Made by a program: the position numbers and the translations under genes. This document shows positions 9,311 through 21,300 of a DNA stretch of 64,000 nucleotides, one piece after another (positions within the stretch are counted from its first letter, which is position 1; each line of letters starts with the position of its first letter). The DNA comes from Siphonodentalium dalli. Its lineage: Eukaryota > Mollusca > Scaphopoda > Gadilida > Siphonodentaliidae. The stretch covers positions 55,856,928 to 55,920,927 of the forward strand of contig CP136068.1 in the NCBI GenBank assembly GCA_032622095.1, written 5' to 3'. Under the pieces are notes generated by a model, which was not told the DNA's origin, did not search any database, and saw only the letters and a list, made by a program, of their open reading frames with translations.

Positions 9311-10689
9311 TGTTAATATCCTTTCTAGCATACTGGTCTATCACCATAACAAAGGCCATCAAAATTGGTCAAGCACTGCTTAAGTTAAAATCAAAAACAT
9401 TTATACAGACGGACGTCTTGGCTATATACCTTGAAAATCCCTGAGGCCAGGGCATAGTAAGGGGCTTATGAATTGAGGAACAATCTTTGACGTCTTTGTT
9501 TCAAGATAAGACCAGTTCACAACAACTTGCAAAGAGATACAGTATGTTGAAATGAATTTATATTCAATTTAAAACACATATTAATCTGATTACAGTATAA
9601 TGAAAATAATAAATTAACATCATTTCATGTAAATAGCCACTCTTCTGATGAATCTGAGCTACCATTACTGCACTGATATACGTCTGGATGAATATTCATC
9701 ATTCCTGGATAATCAAATTCAAGGTATAAATCAAGCTAGTTTCAAGCATGTAGATATTAAAGATTAAATTCCATTTGATGGAAACTATGAAAATTGAGTG
9801 TTTAAGTTAGAAGTTTCAGGAGGAACTCTTTCCTTTAATAGAATCAGAAAAAAACAAAATTTTGCCTGATGCGTGTCAATGGAGTAATGGTAGTCTGGAG
9901 TTTATGAGACTGATAGACCCATCAAGTATCATCCTGATTCATGAAATCTCTCAATACAACTATATACATTGCACATTATCTTATACAGCTGTAGGAATTC
10001 ATAACATAAGGTTGGTACCCTCATGTACAAAAATATGGACAGTTAATATCCACTGAAAAATGAAGAATGAAGCACACTTTTTTTGAATTTGTTCTCCCTT
10101 TGGCTTCCTTCTATCTGTGTAATATGTGGTTTGTGAAAAGACCCTTTAAAGCAACATTTGTTTCAACATTAAGACATATAAGAAATTAATATGGAATATG
10201 AAATAAGGAACTTAGATCCGCAAAAAGCTTTTCAGATGAAACAATTTTTCACAGATAAAGTGAATCTCTGGTTTAGATGGGAATTATGTATTGAAAATTC
10301 ATACACATAGAGCAGGTATAATGACAAAACATAATGGAAAAAGTAAATTTTCTCTTCAATGAATCTAACGGCATTTCATTACTTCTGATCAAAACTCGTA
10401 GCATTTCATATTATTCTGACATTGAATTTCCTTGGCCACAGTTAGACTGCAACCGGCACAATAATTTATGTTCCATGTGTAGAGGACCAATAGGGAGAGA
10501 GCTTGGTGATTTGGCAAAAACTAAACACCATGAATATATACATGGCAGATAAAAGGTCACTGACCAAACTGTCACCCGATTTAAAGGATTTGTGGGTTTC
10601 AGATCCCTTTACTACAAACTATAGGAGGAATTGATTACACCAATATAATAGATAGTGAATATTCACTTAAATATGTTACACATCTTCTA
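9311..10689. other. non-coding stretch left of AP3S
   Basis: No exon or repeat architecture was recognised. AP3S is transcribed towards this side, so its 3' UTR or downstream flank might reach here, but no clear minus-strand AATAAA was identified. Confidence 0.4.
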
Positions 10690-11370
10690 TATGTCGAGAA
10701 ACAGTCAACAACTCTAAAAAATGGCAATAACACTGCCAAAATGACTCCGTCGCAGGTTCCATGCTGGTTGACATCTGTGCCAAATTTAAAAGAAATTGAC
10801 TGGAAAATGACTGAATACAGACTCGGACAAAAGATGCATCCCGGGATATACAATTCTATGTCGAAAAATGGCAATAACTCTGCCAAAATGACTCCGACTG
10901 AACTCAAAATCGCAGGTGCGCAGGTTCCCATGCTGGTTGACATCTGTGCCAAGTTTAAAAATAATTGACTGGAAAATGACGGAATACAGGCTCGGACAAA
11001 ATATGCGTCCAAGATTGTATGATTCTATGTCGAAAAAGGGCAATAACTCTGCCAAAATGACTACGACTGAACTCAAAATCGCACGTGCGTAGTTCACATG
11101 CTGGTTGATATCTGTGCCAAGTTTTAAAATAATTTGACTGGAAAATGACGGAATACAGACTCGAACAAAAGTTTAATCCCAGGACGTACGATTATATGTG
11201 GAAAAATGGCAATAACTCTGCCAAAATGAGTCCATGCGAACTCAAAATCGCAGGTTCCCATGCTGGTTGACATCTGTGCCAAGTTTTAAACAAAAAAAAA
11301 TTGACCAGAAAATGACAGAATACAGACTCGGACAAAGTTCCGGACGGGGTTATTACTATGGTTTTCCGGC
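10690..11370 (+). repeat. dispersed repeat R2, ~169-bp tandem array
   Basis: Four units begin with 'ggcaataac' at 10723, 10870, 11039 and 11208, with spacing of 147, 169 and 169. Each has 'ctgccaaaatgactccg', 'atgctggttgacatctgtgc' and 'gacggaatacaggctcgg'. Further single or partial copies lie at 35630-35800, 37620-37865, 38905-39040 and 39885-40045. The open frames on both strands are by-products of the period. Confidence 0.9.
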
Positions 11371-12176
11371 GAAATGTCGGGGAACAATGAAAATCAGTAA
11401 CTACCATCTCTTAAATGACTATGCCAATTATTTGAGAAAATGAAAATGAATTGCCTATTTGAGAAGATTTGGTAATGATGGCAATACTTGAAGAGTAATG
11501 GCTGCTGTAATATGTCAGAATACACCTGAGAATTATGCACACTGGTAAGATGATAAAATTCCTGTCTGCCCCGAAGCCAATTCTGTCTGGAACAATACTC
11601 TTCTTAGTGCCAAACATGTTATGTGATCATAAGCTGGGCAAAATATTCTCCACCAAACCTGTCTTAGTTATTCTAATGGACAGTCACCATTTTTGCGAGA
11701 AGAAGCATTGTATGCATGGCATACTGACTATTGGTGTGTAATAAACACAGAACCACACAGGCATGTGAAGTATGTGAACTTTATCACACATATTTGGTAT
11801 GCCCCCAAGTTACAACTCGATCCTGATGGCTCTCGTTGTTACATTGCGCCACAACAAGCTTGTGCGAAAACTTTCTCTCTATTTACTTGTTGCTACAAAG
11901 GTTACCATTTTAAACTGATGAGTAGCTACTTGTTTCTCATTCAATCATTAAACAGAAATATGCAAGGTATTTATATAACAGTCACTTTGGTATATTATCA
12001 GGACATACCCTCTAATGAGAATAGACCATTAATTATATATCAGAATTGAATGGGAGAATCCAGCCAAGAATCAATGCATACAATGTTGCCTCTGTTGAAA
12101 ACAAATGTGTGTCAGAATAGCTGAGTATTGATTGCCAAAGAAGGAAACCCCATACTAAATGAAGTATGAGAATGAA
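11371..12176 (-). other. AP3S 3' flank, probable 3' UTR region
   Basis: This is directly downstream of the AP3S stop codon on the minus strand. No repeat was recognised. It probably includes the 3' UTR, but no polyadenylation signal could be fixed with confidence. Confidence 0.4.
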
Positions 12177-12302
12177 TCATAATTTGATGCTTATATTGCC
12201 AAGGGATGGTAGGTCTGGAAGTTTCATGTCCTTGATTTTCTGTGGTAAGTTCATGTCCTTAACTGCAGAGACAGCCCGAGCTGGTGCTGCTGTGATGCCA
12301 GC
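12177..12302 (-). CDS. AP3S: AP3S exon 6 (C-terminus and stop)
   Basis: Residues 152-192 then TGA. It reads AGITAAPARAVSAVKDMNLP, then QKIKDMKLPDLPSLGNISIK and L. The APARAVSAVK...NLP motif identifies the AP-3 sigma tail. The acceptor is tatctttacag; entry is in phase 0. Confidence 0.97.
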   Translation of the reverse strand, partial: AGITAAPARAVSAVKDMNLPQKIKDMKLPDLPSLGNISIKL

Positions 12303-15300
12303 CTGTAAAGATAGACACAAGTAGCATATAGATCAAAGGCGACCAATAGTTCACCTCATGCAATGTAACAAGCTATACAATAGGACCCAAGGATTCGGCA
12401 CTGTTCCGCATATTAAAAATCCGATATCGAATCAGGAGACTGATGTCGATATTGTATTGAATCTCGAATCGAATCAGCTGGCCGACAGTGCATAGATTAG
12501 GTCCTCAATAGGGCCCGACGAATCGGCAATTTCATTATCGAATCGAATCTCGAATCGAATCAGGATAATGGTTCGAAATCGAATTGAATCTCGAATTGAA
12601 TCTTTTTCAAACACTTTAGTAGATTTGCGGTACCGATCGGTTGGAGGTACGAGCAAAAATGGCCGCAAATGTCAGATGATTTTATAACGTCAGTGAGATA
12701 ACTCAGATTACGAAGGAGGTTCATTGAACTTAATTTCTATGACATGATATATATAAATACAATATTTAATCACAGTTTAAAACAGTTTAATATATGAGAA
12801 TGGCACGACATCATTTCATATTTTGTGTCACTGCCACTATGCGGGAAGTTCGTGAAAGAAAGCAGTTACTGTTTGGAACTTTGATGTCAATGGAGTCTGA
12901 TTCGAGTCATTGCAAACTGAAACACTTCTGCGCATGTACGCTTCACCCTGTCGCGCACTGCAGGCACGAGCGATATCAAAATTGCGCATCATGACTTGGG
13001 AATAGCGCGTACGCAAACGGGATTACAGAGAACTATATATAGTATCCCAACCGGGGCCTGTCTGTCGGAAAGCTGAATGGTTAACAAATTATATTCCATT
13101 TCCCGGATAAAGATGTTGGTCGGATTTGGAGATGGCATGATGGAGCCCAAAATGTTTATTTAATATATTTATATCGTTTTAATTTTGAGTTAAAAAAAAT
13201 ATGATATTATTTGATTCATCTGAGTAACGCAATATATGCTTTTCTGGTAAGAATGTCAGATACCGACATACAAATATGTCCCACAAGAAATTCACTAACT
13301 TCGAGGAAACCGTGTGCGCTACGATTATGGTACAACCGTGATGAACACGCAAACCATCACAGACCTATACCTGCATGTTGCACCGACCTTCCACGAGTAA
13401 CCAGAACTGGGACTGGTGGGGCAATATATACGAGCAATGAGCTTTTGGGCAACTTGCCCTAAACACATTGGACCATGGAGGTCACAGATGGTCGCGGAAG
13501 GAGACTTGTGTTAAGTATTGGGGATAATATGAATAATTTGTATAGATAATGCAGTCTATTCACAGTGATAAAGAACTTGTATATAACGATTCGAAATATC
13601 CCGAATCACCTGACCGCTTTCGAATCGAATCGAATCGGAACGTAAGATTCGAAATCGAATCGAATCTCGAAGCTTCGTCGGGCCCTAGTCCTCAAAGTCG
13701 GTTGTGAGTTTGTTCCTTTAAGGTAGTGCCTGCGATTCAGGCCTTATTTTTGGGATTTAATTTGGACATAATCGTGAAAGTACATTATTTGCACATAATG
13801 GAGAGGGGATAATTTTATATGTTATCATTCCAACAATTTTTATTCTTGTGAACTTGGTGAAGAACTTGCAGCGATTTCACAGTACTGTCAGTTTCCACTG
13901 GGAATGATATTGATACGGATACATGTAGTTCATCCACATACATGTATATTTACTCCCAAAAAATGTGACTGTCCGTAATCATCTGAAATCAACTGCAGTC
14001 TATCTTCCATCGACCCAATATTCTTTGCCGATCGAGCTAATTACGTATGACGTAATTTACGTTACCTTGACTTATTGGCAGCGTTTTCTACTTATTGGCT
14101 GACTTTTTGTTACTTATTGGCCGCGTTTTCTACTTATTGGCCGACTTTTTGTTACTTATGACGCGGGCAGCGTTCTTCTTATTATGGCCGATAACCTCTA
14201 GCTAATTAATAATGTGTGTTACAGTTCATGGAGTGATTAGGAATGCGGAAAGTTGACATGTCCAAGTAATACTAGATGTCAACATGAAGAGATATATATA
14301 AATTAAAATCCAAGATGGCTGCTGGCGGCCATGTTTTTCAACAAAAATTGCTCAAATTTGATAGCTCCCATCCAGAGGTGATCCTGAACATGCCTGTAAA
14401 TTTTCAAAACAATTCTCCAATGAAAGTGTCAATGACATTGTAGCTCAAATTGGAAACGGGGATCATGCCATTTATTACAGTCCATAGAGTGATAGGGGAC
14501 TCAGAGAGTTTATATGCTTATATAACCCTGAAGATGCATAAACAGTTTGGGATTAATTGGATGAAAAAGTTTGGCTGTAGGGAGTGCCAAAGGATGCAGT
14601 AATACTACTAGACAGATTAAAAACTGAGATTGCTCCCATCTACAGTTCATCCCGAAGATCCATATGAAGTTTGGTGATGATTGGATGAGGGAGTTGGCCT
14701 CTTGGGTGCACAGAAGGATTTTGTCATACAAAGAGTAAAATCCAAGATGGCCATTAACGGCCATGTTTTTCAATGAAATGCGGAAAATTTGATGGCTCCC
14801 ATCTAGTGGTCACCCAAAAGATCCATATGAAGTTTGGTGACGATCGTAGTATGTGCCAAAGGATTTAGTCATGCAAAGAGTAAAATCCAAGATGGCTGCC
14901 AGCAACCATATATTTCATAAAAAATTGCTCAAATTTGATAGCTTCGAGTCCATCTAGAGGTGATCCTGAACATTGCCAGTAAATTTTCAAAACAATTCTC
15001 CAATAAATTCGGGCTGCAGGGTACTGGTAGCCATGTTTTTAATTTTTTTAAAAAATAATAACAAAGTAAATAAAAGGTCGGCCGACAACAGTGTCCCCCG
15101 ACAACGTGGCAAGTCGATGCCACTTTGTATTAAAAAAATGTTAATAATTCTGTTAAAAAATATTTTCCCGTCATCTATATACATGTTGCACATCTCCAAT
15201 ATGTGGGTAACAATACTCTGAAGTTTCAAATTTCTACGATCAAAATTGTAGGAGGAGTTGATTACACCATGATGGTACCCTCATACAGAAAATTATAAAA

Positions 15301-18300
15301 AATGTTTTTCAAAGTCGAAAGGCCCATAACTCTGGGAAAAATCATTGGATCAAACTCAAATTCGAACTTGACCTGTATTTTGATATGAACGACCCACAAA
15401 AAAACAGAATTTCCAATTATACAATCCAAAATTGAGTTATCATCCGGAAACCAAAGAAAAAACAAGAAACATTGAATTTTCTAAGTCAAAAAGCCCATAA
15501 CTCTGAGAAAAATCATCGGTTCAAACTCAATTTCGAACTTGACCTGTATCAATGACTCACAAAAAACGGAATTTTCAATTGAATTCGAACTCAACCTGTA
15601 TCTTGATATGGCTGCTCCACATAAAAACGGTGTTTGCAATTAAAGGATCCAAACTTGAGATATCATCCGGAAACCGACAAAGTGAGAAATTTTCTAAGTA
15701 AAAAAAAAGTTGAAAAAAGGGAAATAACTCCATAAAAGAACATCGGATCAAACCAGAATTGCAGAGCACCTGTGTGCTTGGTTGAGACACCTACATACCA
15801 AGTTTCAATCAAATTGGATGATCATTACTGGAGTTATAACTCTGGACGGACGGACGCACGCACACAGGCGGACGGTACTACCTACGAAATGGTAGTCGTG
15901 GGGCTATAAGTTAGTGAGTCTGTAAAAAATTACTTGTGTGGCTTTTATTTTTGTTCTTGCAAACAGATAGTTGTGTGCTTTTGTAAACTGTCCGTTCTGT
16001 GTGGCTTTTTAAAATAGTTTTTGTTCTCGCAAATAGATAGTTGAATGAATGAATTACAGTGCATTTTGTGTGGTTTTTAAAATGAATTTGTGAGCCTTTT
16101 ATCCAAATCTGGCTGTGTCTTGACTCTATAGGCTAGTAGACACACATTTTTTTTTTATTGTCCAAGTTATGTGGCTAGCCACACAAGTCAAAAAAGACAC
16201 ACAAGGGGTTCCTCTCCACAAATAAAGCCACACAAAACCCTACTAAAACCGTAAAGTTTGAAGACAAATTCTATAATTGCTGTCATTTCTATAGCAGAAG
16301 TAATCAAGAAATTTAGGTTATCAAGAAATAACTTTAATGGCTAAATGTGTGACAACCAAATAGTTTTATAGTATTCTATGGACCGACAACTCATGGTTAA
16401 TTTAAAATTTGTAAAAATGCCCCCATGTGATGGGAATAAAAAAAGTAACAATTTAATGTTTTTGTCAGCTGGTAATAGCTGTTAAATTGGCATACCTGTT
16501 GGCCAGTTTTGACTGGCAAATTGGTTAACAAGTTTGGACAGTTCATGTTCTATTCAGACCTAGGAGAACCAGCTCTAATAATTTAACACGATATGCCTGT
16601 CGCGACAAATATCGCGGATGTATGAATCATTTCATCATCAACATGTGCAAAATTGGAAACAATGTGGAAAATGGACACTGAATCACACCGGCGATATTGA
16701 CGTAAAATCTTGATTATTCACAGGGCCCTAATATAAAACAATACATTTAAATTTTAGCCTCATGGTTAATACTTGTTTGGTTTTCTGTTGGGGACTATTG
16801 TGTTCTGTTAATACATAAAATCTCTCAGTTCTTTTTACTGATGCTCTTAAATGGTGATTCGGATAAATTCATTACTGGTAACCTGATATGAAATTTAACT
16901 GATTTTTCAAAGAGATACAAGGAGTTTCTCACCTAAGATCAATAAAATAAATCCACAGATCAGGACATTGTAATTGTCCATATTACCTGCTATATACTGT
17001 CTAACATTCAGCCTTATGATAGACAAAGGATCATTAGTGTTTTGCCTCATTACTGTTTTATTGCATTTGGTAGCCCATTGTTTGACAATGCATTGCCCTG
17101 GGTGCTTTGTATTACCAACTAAGCAGTATCACATAATTGATTAGTTAACACAGTCATTGCTCCCGTTATAAAATCAATTTGGTTTTTGAATTAGATATCC
17201 GATTTTGGGATAAAAAAAAACTTTGGGCATTTTAAAAAATGAAAGTGTCTTGACATTGTAGCTCAACTTCGAAAAGGAATAATTTCATGTGTTACAGTCA
17301 ATGAAGCGATTAGGAATGCGGAAAATTTAAATGTCTAAGTAATACTAGATTATCAATATGAGGAGATATATATAAAATAAAATACAAGAAGGCCGCTGGC
17401 AGCTATGATTTCCAATGAATATCAAAAACATTTGATAGCTCCCATCTAGTAGATCAATATCAATATGAAGGTTGGTGATGATCGGATGAGGGAAGTGGAC
17501 CGTAGGGTGTGCCAAAGGATTTAGTCATGCAAAGAGTACAATCCAATATGGCTGCTGGCAGCCATGTTTTATGGCAGATTGACCCCAAATTTACTCATTT
17601 CCATCTACAAGTCAAATTTAACACCCATGACAAATTGAATGATGATCAGATGAAAAGTTCTGCCTGTAGCTTGTAATGGATTGAATTGAAATCCAAGATG
17701 GCCACTGGCGGCCATGTTTGTTTGCCGAATGACCCCAAAATGACTCGTTTCCCATCAACATGTAAATGTCAACAGCCATGACAAATTTCATAATGATCCG
17801 ACCAAAGGTACGACTTGAAGCCCATGCCAAAGGATTTAGTCATGCAAAGAGTAAAATCCAATATGGCTGCCAGCGGCCATGTTTCATGGCCGAATGACCC
17901 CAAAATGACTCTTTCCCATCTACATGTCATTGTTAACATCCATGATAAATTTCATTACGGTATGATCCGACCAAAGGTACAACCTGTAGCCCGTGCCAAA
18001 GGATTTAGTCACGCAAAGAGTAAAATCCAAGATAACTGCCGGCCGAATGACCCCAAAATGACTCGTTCCCATCTACATGTCAATATTAACATCCATGACA
18101 AATTTCATGATGATCAGATGAACAGTATGACCTGTAGCCCATGCTAATGGATTTAATTTTGAAATCCAAGATTGCCACTGGCGGCCATGTTTTTTTGGCA
18201 AATGACCCCCAAAATGACTCGTTCCCATCTACATGTCAATGTCAACAGCCATGACAAATTTCATAATGATCTGACAAAAGGTACGACCTGTAGCCCGTGC

Positions 18301-21300
18301 TGAAGGAAATTGTTGATATACGTTGAGCTAAAAATTGGCCATTGGCCAATGACAGCATGAACCAGGCCTGCTTATCATGCTAAGCTGCATTGACCTTACA
18401 AATAATGGTGACCTCTATTAAATGTCAGTATCTCTCTCACTATTAGTGCTAGTGAAAACGGATTCAATTTTGGAAATTGTGCTATTTCAATTTTGATCAA
18501 TAGAGGGTTTACGTAGAATTACCTCCGACTTTTCTATCTTATTTTGTTCCTCTATCCTTGTCATTATCTCAGTCATATTGGTCTCCAGTACCATCCCACC
18601 CATGACTAGTTCAGAGAGGATATAATGGACCTGAAAACAAAACCAACAAGAGAATCAATATCACTCCACCCATGACTAGTTCAGAGAGGATATAATGGAC
18701 CTGAAAACAATGAAAGTGTCAATGACACTGTAGCTCAATTTGGAAAGGGAATAATTTAATGTATTACAGTCAATGGAGCGATTAGGAATGTGGAAAGTTG
18801 AATGTCTAATACTAGTTTATAGACATGAAGAGAAAAGTAAAATCCAAGATGGCTGCTGGCGGCCATGTTTTCGGTCAAATGACCCCAAAATGAGTCGTTC
18901 CCATCTACATGTCATCGTTAACATCAATGACAAATTTTATGACGATCAGACTAAAGGTACGACCTGTAGCCCATGCTGAAGAATTTAGTCATACAAAGAG
19001 TAAAATCCAAGATGGCTGCTGGCGGCCATGTTTTTTGGCCGAATGACCCCAAAATGACTCGTTCCCATCTACATGTCATTATTAACATTCATGACAAATT
19101 TTATGATGATCAGACTAAAGGTACGACATGTAGCCCGTGCTAAAGAATTTAGTCATACAAAGAGTAAAATCCAAGATGGCTGCTGGCGGCCATGTTTTTT
19201 CGTCAAATGACCCAAAATTACTCGTTCCCATCTACATGTCAATATTAATATGCATGACAAATTTCATGATGATCAGACGAACAGTACGACCTGTGGCCCG
19301 TGTTAATGGATTAAATTTTGAAATCCAAGATGACCCCAAAATGACTTGTTCCCATCTACATTCCAATTTCAACAGCCATGACAAATTTTATGATGATCAG
19401 ACTAAAGTTACGACCTGTAGCCCGTGCTAAAGGATTTAGTCATACAAAGAGTAAAATACAAGATGGCTGCTGGTGGCCATGTTTTTTGGCCGAATGACCC
19501 CAAAATTACTCGTTCCCATCTACATGTCAATATTATCATCCATGACAAATTTCATGATGATCAGACAAACAGTACGACCTGTGGCCCGTGCTAATGGATT
19601 AAATTTTGAAATCCAAGATGGCCGCTGGCAGCCATGTTTTTTGTACGAATGACCCCAAAATGACTCGTTCCCATCTACATGTCATTATTAACATTCTTGA
19701 CAAATTTTATGATGATCAGACTAAAAGTACGACCTGTAGCCCGTGCTAAAGAATTTAGTCATACAAAGAGTAAAATCCAAGATGGCTGCTGGCGGCCATG
19801 TTTTTGGGCCGAATGATCCCAAAATTACTCATTCCCATCTACATGTCAATATTAACATCCATGACAAATTTCATGATGATCAGACAAACAGTACGGCCTG
19901 TAGCCCGTGCTAATGGATTGAATTTTGAAATCCAAGATGGCCACTGGCGGCCATGTTTATTTTCCGAATGACCCCAAAATTAATCATTCTGGTCTAAATG
20001 TTGATGTCAACAGCTATGACAAATTTCATAATGATCCGACCAAAGGTACGACCTGTAGCCTGCATTGTTGAGGATACAATGGACCTGAAAACAAAACCAA
20101 CAAGAGAATCAATACCATTCCACCCATGACTAGATCAGAGAGGATATAATGGACCTGAAAACAAAACCAACAAGAGAATCAATGTAACAGTACCATTCCA
20201 CCCATGACTAGATCAGAGAGGATATAATGTACCTGAAAACAAAACCAACAAGAGAATCAATGTAACAGTACCATTCCACCCATGACTAGTTCAGAGAGGA
20301 TATAATGGACCTGAAAAAAAACCAACAAGAGAATCAATACCATTCCACCCATGACTAGTTCAGAGAGGATATAATGGACCTGAAAACAAAACCAACAAGA
20401 GAATCAATGTAACAGTACCATTCCACCCATGACTAGTTCAGAGAGGATATAATGGACCTGAAAACAAAACCAACAAGAGAATCAATGTAACAGTACCATT
20501 CCACCCATGACTAGTTCAGAGAGGATATAATGGACCTGAAAAAAAACCAACAAGAGAATCAATACCATTCCACCCATGACTAGTTCAGAGAGGATATAAT
20601 GGACCTGAAAACAAAACCAACAAGAGAATCAATGTAACAGTACCATTCCACCCATGACTAGTTCAGAGAGGATATAATGGACCTGAAAACAAAACCAACA
20701 AGAGAATCAATACAATTCCATCCATGACTAGTTCAGAGAGGATATAATGATATAATGTACCTGAAAACAAAACCAACAAGAGAATCAATGTAACAGTACC
20801 ATTCCACCCATGACTAGTTCAGAGAGGATATAATGGACCTGAAAACAAAACCAACAAGAGAATCAATACCATTCCACCCATGACTAGTTCAGAGAGGATA
20901 TAATGGACCTGAAAACAAAACCAACAAGAGAATCAATACAATTCCACCCATGACTAGTTCAGAGAGGATACAATGGACCTGAAAACAAAACCAACAAGAG
21001 AATCAATACCATTCCACCCATGGCTAGTACAGAGAGGATATAATGGACCTGAAAACAAAACCAACAAGAGAATCAATACCATTCCACCCATGACTAGTTC
21101 AGAGAGGATATAATGGACCTGAAAACAAAACCAACAAGAGAATCAATACAATTCCACCCATGACTAGTTCAGAGAGGATACAATGGACCTGAAAACAAAA
21201 CCAACAAGAGAATCAATACCATTCCACCCATGACTAGTTCAGAGAGGATATAATGGACCTGAAAACAAAACCAACAAGAGAATCAATACCATTCCACCCA

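Noticed and set aside
10635-11443. Several 70-125-residue frames on both strands
   Set aside because: All lie in R2 tandem units and echo the ~169-bp period.
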